Shown piece after piece: positions 43,170 through 54,000 of a DNA stretch of 64,000 nucleotides. The notes under the pieces were generated by a model. It was not told where the DNA came from, did not search any database, and saw only the letters and a program-made list of their open reading frames with translations. A program made the translations under genes and the position numbers. Source of the stretch: Siphonodentalium dalli (taxonomy: Eukaryota > Mollusca > Scaphopoda > Gadilida > Siphonodentaliidae); assembly GCA_032622095.1 (NCBI GenBank), contig CP136069.1, forward strand, positions 89,686,878 to 89,750,877, in the 5' to 3' direction. Within the stretch, counting starts at the first letter, position 1, and each line of letters starts with the position of its first letter.

Positions 43170-44120
43170 TTTACATATCGATTAACAGAATAAACTGAAT
43201 TGATTGAATTATCGATTGTTCAATCAATTTTTGTATGTTGTTGTTGTAGTTCGTGGTCTGGGGCCATGAATACACCTTTAACGGCGTTCGAGACAAACAA
43301 CTTCTTGTGGTAGATTATCCCACCATAATCTAACATTCAATTCCATTTTCGACAGCAAGCTGTGTGTTGTGTTTGATAAGCCAAGCCCGTCGACTATCCA
43401 ACTCAATTTTGTTATCATTAAGAGATTATACCAGGCTCAAATTCCACCAGGATATATCATTTGAAGAGGTGCGAGTATGAATGTTTTATTTTACGAGTCG
43501 CTGTTGTTCCCGGCAGGATGATGAGGTCGTTATTATATAAAGCGAGCAGTCTATTTTTTCAGAAGACTGTGGTATATATGCCAGGTTGTCAAGGAGAGTC
43601 AAGGCGAATGTTAACACACTAATAACTCATTCCATAGCAACGATGACCTGTGAGCATCATTGCGATTTGACTCGATCGTAATCTTGATCGTCCAATCGAG
43701 GAGAACATATAGACATTAAAAACCACCACTCACATTCAAACAGAGATCCCACATGCACGCACTTCGTTGGCTTTACAATGACTTGTAGACATTTATTTAT
43801 AAACGCTGCATGTTAAATCACATCTCTATACATCTCAACAGACATCCAAGTTTCGCGCGCAAAAACGCTTAAGTAGTGCTAAGAGGTTTGTTAAAACCAA
43901 TTACCATCATACGCATCTTCGCTCTTGAACAGATCATACAGATATTTTTAACTGTTTTCCAGACCTCACTGGTGTACGGAATAAGTGGAAATGAATAGTT
44001 GATATTCGTGGGATATTTCTTAGTGGATCTAGTGGAACAGTGCTGTGTGTGTACATATAATAATTATGACATGATATCAGTTGTGCTAACATTCGGATAA
44101 ATTTCGGAGTAGTCGATAGA
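43170..44120. other. Non-coding stretch; possible promoter of the 44,122 exon
   Basis: No repeat or domain is recognised. Sequence immediately upstream of 44122 is ordinary AT-rich DNA without a clear TATA box. Confidence 0.4.
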
Positions 44121-44121
44121 T

Positions 44122-44193
44122 ATGGCGACATTCATCAAACACAAAATTCTTCGAAGGCCGAAAGCGAGGAAAACATTCCATAGAGTGGATTCG
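44122..44193 (+). CDS. Candidate first coding exon (MATFIKHKILRRPKARK…)
   Basis: A 24-codon frame opens with ATGGCGACA and ends at GATTCG|GTAAGT, a consensus donor in phase 0. The peptide is strongly basic (nine Lys/Arg in the first 17 residues) and then reads TFHRVDS. It could be a nuclear or mitochondrial targeting start. No partner exon is identified before the window becomes repetitive. Plausible but unproven. Confidence 0.4.
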
Positions 44194-44576
44194 GTAAGTA
44201 ATTTTTTTTACAGAAGTTATGTCAAAAAAACAACATGGAAATTTGACGACATGACCAGAGGCGTGTCCGGGGGGGGGGGGGGTCTTCGTGAGTATAGGGT
44301 GGATGTCAAATTTCAATGATTTTTCAACGTTTCCAGCTGTACGACGCTGAAGGGATTGGGACAGAAGTTATAACAACTTAAGGTGGCCCCTCTCCCGACA
44401 ATATTTACACAAATGTTTAAACAAGATCAATAACAGATATAATGTACATGTTATATTAAGAATGTTGTTGATGATGATGATCTCTGGTGATTGGTGGATT
44501 GTGATTACCGGTCCCGATATCATCAGCTGCATATATCATGCCATGCCATGCCGTGAATAGTTACGAATGTTTTTCG

Positions 44577-44905
44577 TTAAAGATACGGGCGGTGTTGGCG
44601 GTGGGTATGCTGTTAAAATATTCACCTCCGTCAAAAACCGCCATAAACAGAATTAATAGTAAAATATAGACATACCTTGTTCTTATACCAATCATAAATA
44701 TGGCATAAACAGTATGTTATTGTCAAATGTTTTCCTTTGTTATGTAAACAAAAGCAAGAAAAACGTTACGTTTCCTGGCATTGGATCCGGATATGGTAAA
44801 CATAAAGAGCGTTATTTGTTACTGTTTTCCTGATATGGAAATAATAAAGAGCGTTTATATCATTTGTGTGTGATTAACCAATAGAATTTCGCTGTGTTAT
44901 GTAAA
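44577..44905. mobile_element. TTAA-type MITE, family 1, copy D (3' truncated)
   Basis: TTAA at 44577-44580 is followed by AGATACGGGCGGTGTTGGCG and interior words shared with copy C ('cataaagagcgtt', 'gtgtgtgattaaccaa'). Similarity stops near 44905 without the second terminus. Confidence 0.75.
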
Positions 44906-45528
44906 CAGAAGCAAAACTTCTGATGAAATTGTATACGACGCAAACGACCTATTGGGCAGGAATTTTCCGATTCATGATTCATCAATTCACTTTTATGCTA
45001 AGTTTCTTCTTCAAATTATCTTTGGTAAATTAGGCTAACCACGATCTTATTACTTTATAAGTTTCACATATTACCAAATAGTGGGTTGATGGCATTTTTA
45101 ATATGATTTGTAACCATATCTCTGGAGAGAAAAAAAATCGGGAAAAACTCGGACTTTGCCACATTTACTCAGAAACTACACAGATGTTCTAGCTTTATAC
45201 ATATACATTTCATATAATAATACATGTATCTACAAATTTTGGAAAAACCCTGAAATGTCTTTTGATAAGTCTGTAAAACAACCGTGTCGTCCTATTGCAG
45301 CATCCCACCACTGTGTTCAAATGGTTGTTTGCTTATGCATATTGATATACACTGGCAGCTCGAATAACCTATAGCCTTGTGTACCTCGTGTTCTTGTTCA
45401 GCAAGTAAATAATTTTTTGTATTGGTTGTGGTGTGAAATTACAATACCCCCCCTTCGCGAATATATAGGATCAGCTACAAATAAGTAACTTTTGTGAACA
45501 CGACATGAAATGAAATGATGTATAATTG

Positions 45529-45683
45529 ATGAACATGCATGTAGGCCAGGTTATCCAAATATACTATTTTCTTCTCTTTCCATAAAAGTGCAATTAGGGT
45601 ATTCTAGATCACTAGATGAGGGTATAGATTCAGGGTTTCAACATATATAATTTCCTTCTGCACAAATCGTATGTCAATCTCTC

Positions 45684-45743
<60 letters not shown>

Positions 45744-45774
45744 CTCTCCCCCCTCTCTCTCCTCTCTCTCTCTC

Positions 45775-45805
<31 letters not shown>

Positions 45806-45828
45806 TTCTCTCTATCTCTCTATCTCTA

Positions 45829-45864
<36 letters not shown>

Positions 45865-46023
45865 CCTCTCTCTCATGAACATGCATGTAGGCCAGGTTAT
45901 CCAAATAGACTATTTTCTTCTCTTTCCATAAAAGTGCAATTAGGGTATTCTAGATCACTAGATGAGGGTATAGATTCAGGGTTTCAACATATATAATTTC
46001 CTTCTGCACAAATCGTATTTCAA

Positions 46024-46026
<3 letters not shown>
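45529..46026 (+). repeat. Direct duplication of ~150 bp separated by a CT microsatellite
   Basis: 'gaacatgcatgtaggccagg' … 'cttctgcacaaatcgtat' at 45530-45672 recurs nearly unchanged at 45875-46017. Both copies run into (CT)n, so this is a 345-bp compound minisatellite. Confidence 0.9.
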
Positions 46027-46054
<28 letters not shown>

Positions 46055-46338
46055 CCCCTCTCTCTCTCTCCTCTCTCCTCTCTCTCTCTCCTCTCTCCTT
46101 CTCTCTCTCTTCTCTCTCTCTCTCCCCTATCTATCTCTCTCTCTCTTCTCTCTCTCTCCTCCTCTCTCCTTTCTCTCTCTCTCATCTCTCCTCTCATCTC
46201 TCCTCTCTCTCTCCTCTCTCTCTCTCTCAATCGGGAAAAGAGAGAGAGAGAGAGGAGAGACGAGAGAGAGAGAGAGAGAGAGGAGAAGAGATAGAGAGAG
46301 AGAAGAGAGAGAGGAGAGAGAGAGAGGGGAGAGAGAGA
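45676..46338. repeat. (CT)n then (GA)n microsatellite, inverted halves
   Basis: CT-rich repeat runs at 45676-45872 and 46024-46228, then after 'aatcgggaaa' the strand asymmetry flips to GA-rich (46238-46338). Long mirror purine/pyrimidine tracts can form triplex (H-)DNA, and the CT/GA inversion can form a hairpin. Confidence 0.95.
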
Positions 46339-46339
46339 T

Positions 46340-47088
46340 TAACTTAATTATTCGCGCGATAACACCAATGGTGGACTTTCTGTTCAAATCATTGTCAGTC
46401 TTCTCTTGATTGTTATACCAGTGATGGCCTCAGGATTTTCCCAACGAAGGGGCAATGGTCCCCAAAATGGGGGCTATATTATCCCGGAAGCTACCGGTCT
46501 CAACATTGCTCGACGGGTGGTGTGGAGGCGGCGGCAACACCCTGCGTCCCGAAGCCACTCCTGATTTATAAATATTGTAGTTGACATGTCTGCCGTGTCT
46601 GTTTGCTACGACTAATTAATCTAATATGCAGCAATTTATGCTATTCATATAATTATGAACATATTATTACAGTTTTAAATTTGAAGGTACAGAATGTTAA
46701 TTGCTGTGTGTCTTCGTTCGGGAAAAGGGTTGTCTAGCTGCGAGTTCCTACATACGTAATCTTTCCTCTCTTGTGTTATACATGTATACGCAAAATTTAC
46801 AACTAAGGAATATTTAAGTAAAACATTATATTGTACATTCGGCTGATACATTCAACTAACTCCCTTATAGTTATTCGAAGTTGTTGAGAACCAGTTCCCT
46901 TCCACAATAATGGATTATGGTCGAAAATGTAATAATTCAAGCCTGTACAGGCTAAAATTGTGACAGTTAGGAACTTGTTCAACCTTTGGCTTGAGAAACA
47001 TAATTATACTGTTCTGTTGGTGCTGGTTGAAAAATGGGGGTGTCACTATTTTCTATTTCAACGCTGTACCTGCATTAATTTTTTAGCG
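46340..47088. other. Non-coding target DNA of the LINE insertion
   Basis: No gene is recognised. The last bases, CTGTAATGGATATT, are the LINE target-site duplication. Confidence 0.5.
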
Positions 47089-47352
47089 CTGTAATGGATA
47101 TTTTTTTTTTTTTTTTTTATAATTTCTTTATTCCCATGAAACATCAATTTTAAACATTACATTACATCAGTATCAATAACAGAGTATAAAAAGTCAAACA
47201 TGTATACATGGTATTTTGTGTAAACACATTAATGTACATAAATGTGGATTTACATTTGGATCGTACTAAATTATCTTGTAATGACGGCTGAATATGGTGT
47301 ATATATGCATTCATTTATATTAATCATAAAATATAGAAACATTTGAAGGATG

Positions 47353-49608
47353 TTAGTCTTGTAGGCTGTGGTAAATTGAAGCCCATTTCCCATAAAATTT
47401 ATCTAGACAATTGTTTGTTTGTGCAATATATCTTTCATTCTGCATGACGTAATTTATGTTTGCCTTTACTGCAATAAAAGATGGTCTTTGGTTGTTAATT
47501 TTACTTTTATATATGGAAAATTTAGTTATTTGGATACACAGGTTGACAATAATCTCTGTTCCATTTATTCCAAATATAATATCTATTTTAGAAAATGTGT
47601 CTAGTTGTGTTTGACCTGTTGCCACTAGCCATGTATGTAGGCTATTCCAAATTTCAGTTACATGTTCACATTCTGTAAACAAGTGGACAATTGTCTCGGC
47701 ATGGATATTACAGAAAGAACATTTGTCATTATCTATGACTTGTATAATTTTTAAGAAATGATTTGTTGTAAGGATCCTCTGAAGGATTCTATATTGGAAG
47801 TATCTCAAGTTTGTGTCAATTGATGTTTGAAATGGTAGCATATAGTATGATTGCCATTGGTCTTCATCAGGCCTGATATTCAAGTATTGTGCCCACTTTA
47901 TTTTGTTATTAGAGGTTGCATTTATCAAATTTTTATTAAATAATTGGTAAAATGTTTTGCATCCTTTTTTAACATTATACAGTGAGAGAATGGACAATGT
48001 TATATTTGGACCTTCTTCAACTTGTATGACTTCATTTGCGATTTTAGCACTCCATTCTTTAGGTATTGATTTTGTTATTCTAATTATGTCCATAAATGTT
48101 GCCTGTATATTGTATCTTGACTTTAATTGTTCATGAGTGAAGAAATTACCATGTTCATTTAGCAAGTCTTTAATATAAACAATACCTTTTTTGTGCCATG
48201 GTTTTATATATCCTATTTCAATTTTTGAATTGTGCCATATTGGTTCATTTAAAATGTCTTGTATGTATATAGGTTTAATTAAACTATTATATTCAGACCA
48301 TGTTTTTGCTATATCCTTCCAAAATGGGTTTTTTATTTTATTTATTGTATTTATATCATTTGCACCACTTTGGAAGTAGAATTCGGGGATATTTTTAGTG
48401 AAGAACAAAGTCCATCTATCTGATTTGGTCAATACTCTTTTGATCCAGGAGATTTTTAGACCTTTTGTATAATTTAATAGATCAATCATTTTTAACCCTC
48501 CTTCGTTATATTCTTTTTTTAACATGTTCCTTTTAATTTTTCCTTTTGGTTTATTCCAAATAAAATGAAAGAAAATATCCTCTATCTCTTTTATTAATGT
48601 ATCAGCTGGTGTGGGCAATATAGTTAGCAGGTGGGTAATTATTGGCACTGTTAGTGATTTGATTACTGTAATTTTGCCTAAAGGTGTTAGTTTTCTCGAG
48701 TTCCACATATTTAGTAATCTTTTCATTTTATTTATTTTTGGAATTATATTATCATCAATCATTTTGTTTTGATCAATATTGAATTGTACTCCCAGGGCTG
48801 TAAATTTACCATCTGTAATCCAATCAGGGTTGTTTTCCTTACAAAAACGTCTATCTGAGTCTTTCATTGATCCTATCCATACAACTTTTGTTTTCTGCAT
48901 GTTTATTTTCAAGCCAGATATTGTATAAAACCATTCTAGAACTATATAGGCTTCTTTCATTGATTGTTCGCTTCCGTCTAGCAATAGGTAAGTATCATCA
49001 GCATATTGGGATATTTTAAATTCCTCACCCCATAAACTAATACCCTTTATCAAGTTATTTTTTCTGATTGCTAATCCAAGAATTTCTACGCATAGGATAA
49101 ATATATATGGACTTATTGGTTCTCCCTGTCTACACCCTCTTTCTAATTTAAATCTAGGTGAAAAGTGTCCATTTGTTATCACACTCGCCTCTGAATTGTT
49201 TTGAAATAATTTAATCCATCGTTTAATGGACTCTCCGAATTTAAAGATATCAAGGACTTTTGATATGAACTGCCAAGAGACTGTGTCAAATGCCTTTTCG
49301 AAGTCGATCATCATGATCATTCCTGGAATATTTTGGCTGTTGGTTTCAAACATAATATCATATATCAATCTTGTGTTTTCCCCTATGAAACGACCCGATA
49401 TAAATCCTTTTTGATCTTCGTTTATTAAGTAATTTAAGTTATTTTTTATCCGTTCCGCTATACAGGAGGAAGCTAGTTTATAAGAGGTATTTAGTAATGT
49501 TATTGGTCTCCAGTTCTTTAAGAAACATCTTGGTTTTCCTGGTTTAGGTAAACATGTTATTATACCCCTCTTTTGTGAGAGTGACAGTTGTTCTGTTTCG
49601 TTGTACAT
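47353..49608 (-). CDS. LINE ORF2, reverse transcriptase and C-terminal part
   Basis: 751 uninterrupted codons. Reverse-transcriptase motifs in order: PGKPRCFLKNWRPITLLN (~23-40), GFISGRF (~68), MIDFEKAFDTV (~100-110), RQGEPISP (160-167) and QYADDTYLLL (201-210, catalytic YADD intact). GGLKMIDLLNYTKGLKISWI follows in the thumb region. A C-x2-C…H…C knuckle (CSFCNIHAETIVHLFTEC) lies near 628-646. The layout is that of L1/Tx1-clade LINEs. It makes and inserts cDNA at a nick made by the endonuclease half. It is separated from its endonuclease by the inversion, so this copy cannot make a full ORF2 protein. The open frame suggests a recent insertion. Confidence 0.93.
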   Translation of the reverse strand: MYNETEQLSLSQKRGIITCLPKPGKPRCFLKNWRPITLLNTSYKLASSCIAERIKNNLNYLINEDQKGFISGRFIGENTRLIYDIMFETNSQNIPGMIMMIDFEKAFDTVSWQFISKVLDIFKFGESIKRWIKLFQNNSEASVITNGHFSPRFKLERGCRQGEPISPYIFILCVEILGLAIRKNNLIKGISLWGEEFKISQYADDTYLLLDGSEQSMKEAYIVLEWFYTISGLKINMQKTKVVWIGSMKDSDRRFCKENNPDWITDGKFTALGVQFNIDQNKMIDDNIIPKINKMKRLLNMWNSRKLTPLGKITVIKSLTVPIITHLLTILPTPADTLIKEIEDIFFHFIWNKPKGKIKRNMLKKEYNEGGLKMIDLLNYTKGLKISWIKRVLTKSDRWTLFFTKNIPEFYFQSGANDINTINKIKNPFWKDIAKTWSEYNSLIKPIYIQDILNEPIWHNSKIEIGYIKPWHKKGIVYIKDLLNEHGNFFTHEQLKSRYNIQATFMDIIRITKSIPKEWSAKIANEVIQVEEGPNITLSILSLYNVKKGCKTFYQLFNKNLINATSNNKIKWAQYLNIRPDEDQWQSYYMLPFQTSIDTNLRYFQYRILQRILTTNHFLKIIQVIDNDKCSFCNIHAETIVHLFTECEHVTEIWNSLHTWLVATGQTQLDTFSKIDIIFGINGTEIIVNLCIQITKFSIYKSKINNQRPSFIAVKANINYVMQNERYIAQTNNCLDKFYGKWASIYHSLQD

Positions 49609-49744
49609 GCCACTGTTTTATATATATGCAAAACACATTCTATGAAAAATCACATTTTGCTTTATTTCCATGAAGATTCTATTCATAAACAAAGATCTCT
49701 TCAACATGTATATCTGAAAATTTCATATCAAAATTATTCAATAA

Positions 49745-50599
49745 TTGAAAATGGGTGAACACATTAGTATAGTAACGATGAATGTGCGAGGTCTTGGCGA
49801 TCGTATTAAAAGAAATGATATATTCAGTAAAATAAAAGAAAAAAAAATAGGTATTGCATGTTTACAGGATACACACTTTGACAATAAAATGAAACAAAAA
49901 ATTAAAGCGGAATGGGGACATCGTATCGAAATGACAACCTATAGCTCAAATGCAAGGGGGGTGGCCATACTTTTTAATAACAACTTTGAGTATAGTATAC
50001 ATAAAGTAAAGGAAGACCCAAATGGAAATTATATTATAATAGATCTAACTATAACAAACTGTAAAAGATTAACATTAGTCAATGTGTATGGTACCAATAA
50101 AGATTGTCCAAAGTTTTACGAGAATCTAAATAATGAAATAGAAAATTTTCAAAATAATAGTATTATAATGTGTGGCGACTGGAACTTAGTTTTAAATCCA
50201 GAGCATGATTCATATAATTATAAAAACACAAACAACCCAAATGCTAGAAAAGAAGTATTGAAAATAGCAGAACAAAGAGATCTAGTTGATGTATGGAGAT
50301 GTTTTAATGAAAATGAACACCAATACACATGGCACCACAAAAATCCAATAAAAATGTCCAGGCTAGATTTCATACTTGTTTCAGAGGATATTATGCCTGT
50401 CATCTCAAGCTCGACTATTTTACCAAAATATAAATCCGACCATTCACCCGTCAAAATAAAAATGATTGTATCAAAACATAACAAGGGCAGAGGTTACTGG
50501 AAATTCAATAATTCCCTTTTAAAAGACACAGAATTTATTAAAATAATAAAACAATCAATTATTGATTTGAAAACCCAATATGCCAGCCCCCCCCTATAA
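49745..50599 (+). CDS. LINE ORF2 N-terminal AP endonuclease part (inverted 5' segment)
   Basis: 284 codons starting MKMGEHISIVTMNVRGLG, the usual opening of L1/Tx1-type ORF2. The apurinic-type endonuclease motifs are in order: N-V-R-G-L (13-17), CLQDTHF (usually QETH; the Asp change is conservative), MCGDWNLVLN, SRLDFILVS and the catalytic SDHSPV near 231. The frame is lost at the run CCCCCCCC at 50587-50594, where the next frame continues the protein, so an indel in the homopolymer is likely. Upstream 49617-49744 is probably 5' UTR or inter-ORF sequence. Confidence 0.9.
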   Translation: MKMGEHISIVTMNVRGLGDRIKRNDIFSKIKEKKIGIACLQDTHFDNKMKQKIKAEWGHRIEMTTYSSNARGVAILFNNNFEYSIHKVKEDPNGNYIIIDLTITNCKRLTLVNVYGTNKDCPKFYENLNNEIENFQNNSIIMCGDWNLVLNPEHDSYNYKNTNNPNARKEVLKIAEQRDLVDVWRCFNENEHQYTWHHKNPIKMSRLDFILVSEDIMPVISSSTILPKYKSDHSPVKIKMIVSKHNKGRGYWKFNNSLLKDTEFIKIIKQSIIDLKTQYASPPL

Positions 50600-51318
50600 C
50601 CAAAATGTAATGAATTTCCCAAATAGCGAAATAAAATTTAAAATAAATGATCAATTATTTTGGGAAACCCTATTACTGACCCTTAGGGGGAAAATAATAA
50701 ATTATGCATCTAAAAAAAAAAAGAAAGACACAGAAAAAGAACTAAACTTAAACAAAAAAATAAAGGAAATTGAAGAGGAAATAAAAATAAACCCCACTAA
50801 TTACATCAACAAACAAAACCAATTGGAAACATTAAATAAGGAATTAGTACAAATTAGAAACATAAAAATTGAAGGAATAATAATACGGTCTCGAGCAAAT
50901 TGGATGGAATTAGGAGAAAAATCAACAAACTATTTCTGTAACCTTGAAAATAAAAACTATGTAAACAAAAATATCCAAGAATTAAAAACAGAAAATAATG
51001 ATACTATCGTAGAACAAAAGGAAATACTAAATAGACAAAAGGACTTCTATAAAAAACTTTATTCAGCAAATAATTCTGTAAATTATAGTCATGAAAACAT
51101 TACAAAATATATTGACCTAAGTATAATTCCAACTCTTACAGAAGCAGAATCTATGAAATGTGAAGGCCCAATCACAATGACAGAACTGGTCAAAGCGCTT
51201 AAAAAAACAAAAAATAACAAAAGTCCTGGGGACGATGGTTATACAACAGAATTTTTCAAAGTTTTTTGGGTAGACTTAGGCCATTTTCTTCTACGCTCTA
51301 TCAATTATGGATACGAAA
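50580..51318 (+). pseudogene. LINE ORF2 middle part, second frame of the inverted segment
   Basis: The ORF2 protein continues after the C-run. A Lys/Glu-rich linker (KKKKDTEKELNLNKKIKEI) is followed by RSRANWMELGEKSTNYFCNL, a motif common between endonuclease and reverse transcriptase in L1-type proteins. Then comes KKTKNNKSPGDDGYTTEFFK, the first palm-domain motif. Element sequence stops at about 51318; the open frame runs into flanking DNA to 51416. It is missing only the part carried on the minus strand. Confidence 0.88.
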
Positions 51319-51333
51319 CTGTAATGGATATTT

Positions 51334-52020
51334 GCATGGAAATCCCAATTGAATGTTATCACATGAGCTCGCTCTCAAATTATCCGAGCAAACTCAACAA
51401 ACCGGTATCGTCCTAAAAGAGCTTCAAATTCTGCATATTTTATTTTGTTTTTGATGACCCAGTTTCCACGAAATGACGAGAAACGAAGCAAGTATACAAT
51501 CGACGGAATCAAATTCACATTTCGCAATGAATTAATGAAAAACAGCAACAGATATCAGACAGGATTTAATCATTTCGGCATCCATGAAAGAAGACATGTT
51601 TATGACTGGCCTGAAAACAGTTAGTTTGATAATGGCTTATAACTACTCACTGGTCTCGCCTGTTGAAATGGACCGATAGCGCACAGGCGATTAATGCTAT
51701 CAATGATTGGTGTGACCATGTAAATTACATGGATTTTACATACAGAAATTACATACAAGTGTGTATCCACCTTTTGTCATTTATGGGGAGGAAATATCCT
51801 TGGTGTGAATTATCACCTCGTTTCCGTTCTATAGAATAAACTTCTTTCATGTGTTCGCTAACTTGAATAACATAACCACCATTGTTGGGAGATTTATTTG
51901 AATCGCTTTGAGTTCAAACAAATCGGTGTTTTAAAAAAAAAGAACGGTTGAGAGATATTATATCACGAGATGCAATTGTCATATATACTTACCGTTTATA
52001 TGTTGTAAGCCGTCACTTTG
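51334..52020. other. Spacer between two LINEs
   Basis: Contains flanking DNA of the L1-type insertion. No frame or repeat is recognised. It may be 5' sequence of the decayed LINE downstream. Confidence 0.4.
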
Positions 52021-53890
52021 TAAGGACGCCACAGGTGCAGAACTAAGTGCTTGTATAAACGGTTGAAGCGGAACAAAGCTAGTGGGCATACTAATGTTGT
52101 AAATGAACATCTAATTCATGCACCGAATGCTCTACTTCCGGTTCTGTGTCGGCTATTCTCAAGTATGCTCAGATACGAATTTATTCCAACTAAAATGAAA
52201 ATGGGCATAATAATTCCCATTTTCAAGGGTGACCCCAATCCTGTCGACAACCCAGATAGTTACAGAGCCATAACTTTACTGCCGTCAATGTATAAACTTT
52301 TTGAGATGGTTATTTTGGACAGGCTTCTTAAATGCGATGTGTTCGCCGGTTTTCTGAAATGTCTGCAGAATGGTTTCCAGAAAGGGGTTGGTTGCACAGT
52401 AACCTACTATACACTCACTCCAAGATGTTGTGGAATATGCACATCTCAACAACTCTAAAGTATACGCCGCATTTTTTAATTCTCAATCTATAAGTTAATG
52501 CAGAAAGGCCTCGGATGGAGTATGCTTAGAGCTGTTGCTGCCATGTACTCGGACATCAAAAGCAAAGTGCGATATACTGGCTATATTTCTCAGAACCGTT
52601 CACCATAGAGCAATGGGCAAGACAAGGGGACGTTTTGACCCCTTTCTTGTACCTTGTCTATATAGACGATCTCCTACAAGAACTCGCATTATCACCGGAG
52701 GGTGCTCATATAGATTCAATCTCGTGTTCATGTCCGACAACTGCCGACGATGTCTGCATTCTTTCTTACTCAGAAGGTGGCTTAAAAAGGCTTCGGAATA
52801 AATGTTATAAGTACAGCAAAACGTGGAAATTTGAATACTCATTTGCAAAAAGTGAAATTATTGTCTTTGACAATGTGTCCACACGTAAACTCTCAAACGC
52901 TCCAACGACAGAACATAAATGGTTTCTCGGACTGAACGCTCTGAAGGAAGTCAAAGATGTTATTCACCTTGGTATCCCTCAAAATAATCGGTCGGATAGA
53001 TCTCGAAATATTGACAGAGCATGCGAAATGCTAAGAAGGACATTTTTCGGTGCATGCCGATCGCCAATCACCACATTCCTGACTCCTTCATCTGCTCTTG
53101 AAATCTTGAAATGTGTAGTAATCCCTAAGGCATTATATGAATGTGAAATGTGGTATGGCCTGACAAACACACACATTCTGCAACTTGTGAGTCTATCGTA
53201 TGTGTATAAAACATTCAATGTCTGCCTACTAGAACAAGTACAGAACTTTCACTGTCATTACTTGGCTTAACACCACTGCATGTCGAAGTAGACCGGAAAA
53301 AACTGTTATTCTTGGGAACACTAATATATCTTCCAAACACTCATCGCGATGCTCTAAGAGTGTTTCTCTTCAATGTCCAAGGCCACCTCCTCTATAAACA
53401 GCCCATGTCTGGCTTTGTGAAGGAAATCTTCACAATCATGCATGGATATGATCTCATTGATTACGTCACAAATTTTGTTGATTCTGGGTTCTTTCCATCA
53501 CAGAAACAATGGAAAGAAATTGTAAAAGATAAGATCAACAAATTCGCATATCAAGCACCATGGTTTGATTCGACAAATGAATCACTGAATTTCTTTCGGA
53601 TGGTTAAATCCTGTCCTATGTCGATCTGGAGAGGCTGGTTACTATGCAGAGAACACCCAAAGTACAAAGCTAAAGTTCTCTATATGGCAAACATCATATC
53701 CAGATTGAGTCCAGAACGACATATGACAACAACGCATTTATATGCAAGCATTGTGAGTGCCAATGCTCTGACCTCATGTCGCACATGTACCTCCGTTGCT
53801 TCTCTCCGCATATGCAGGAACTCAGAAATTAATTCTGGTATAAAATCATAAATATATTCGGAATTCCTACATTTTCATTCCTGGGTTTGC
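52021..53890 (+). pseudogene. Decayed LINE ORF2 (CR1/jockey-like)
   Basis: Pieces in three frames give, in order: RLKRNKASGHTNVVNEHL (first RT motif), MGIIIPIFKGDPNPVDNPDSYRAI, KVYAAFFN (degenerate first-Asp motif, its Asp lost), RQGDVLTPFLYLVYIDDLL, TADDVCIL (second catalytic pair, ADD present), LEQVQNFHCHYL, GYDLIDYVTNFVDSGFFPS, and a C-terminal C-x-C…H…C knuckle with MYLRCFSPHMQELRN then KIINIFG. Several frameshifts and stops make it non-functional. It is a different clade from the 47-kb LINE and related to the fragment at 40563-40907. Its 3' end is interrupted by the giant satellite element at 53913. Confidence 0.8.
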
Positions 53891-53928
53891 TCTCGCCGGT
53901 GGGATTCCTCACCGGTGTGACTAAACAC

Positions 53929-54000
53929 CGCCCGGACCAGCCCGGACCAGCCCGGACCAGCCCGGACCAGCCCGGACCAGCCCGGACCATCCAAGTCCAG
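53929..54000 (+). repeat. 10-bp tandem word CAGCCCGGAC, left terminus
   Basis: Six to seven copies of 'cagcccggac' directly inside the left end. The mirror array is at 61270-61350. The same word occurs once or more in every satellite monomer. Confidence 0.95.

Larger units (their letters stand above)
47104..51318 (-). mobile_element. L1/Tx1-type LINE with twin-priming inversion
   Basis: The 3' half lies on the minus strand (about 49616 down to 47104) and ends with AATAAA and a ~18-nt A-tail (T-run on the plus strand). The 5' half of the same ORF2 lies on the plus strand (about 49617-51318). A duplication CTGTAATGGATATTT flanks the whole at 47089-47103 and 51319-51333. The plus-strand part ends near RSINYGYE and the minus-strand part begins near LSLSQKRG, neighbouring positions of one protein. 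This is what twin priming during target-primed reverse transcription produces. ORF1 is absent (5' truncation). Confidence 0.92.

Noticed and set aside
45671-46387. Ser/Leu-rich and Arg/Glu-rich frames
   Set aside because: Direct translation of the CT/GA microsatellite.
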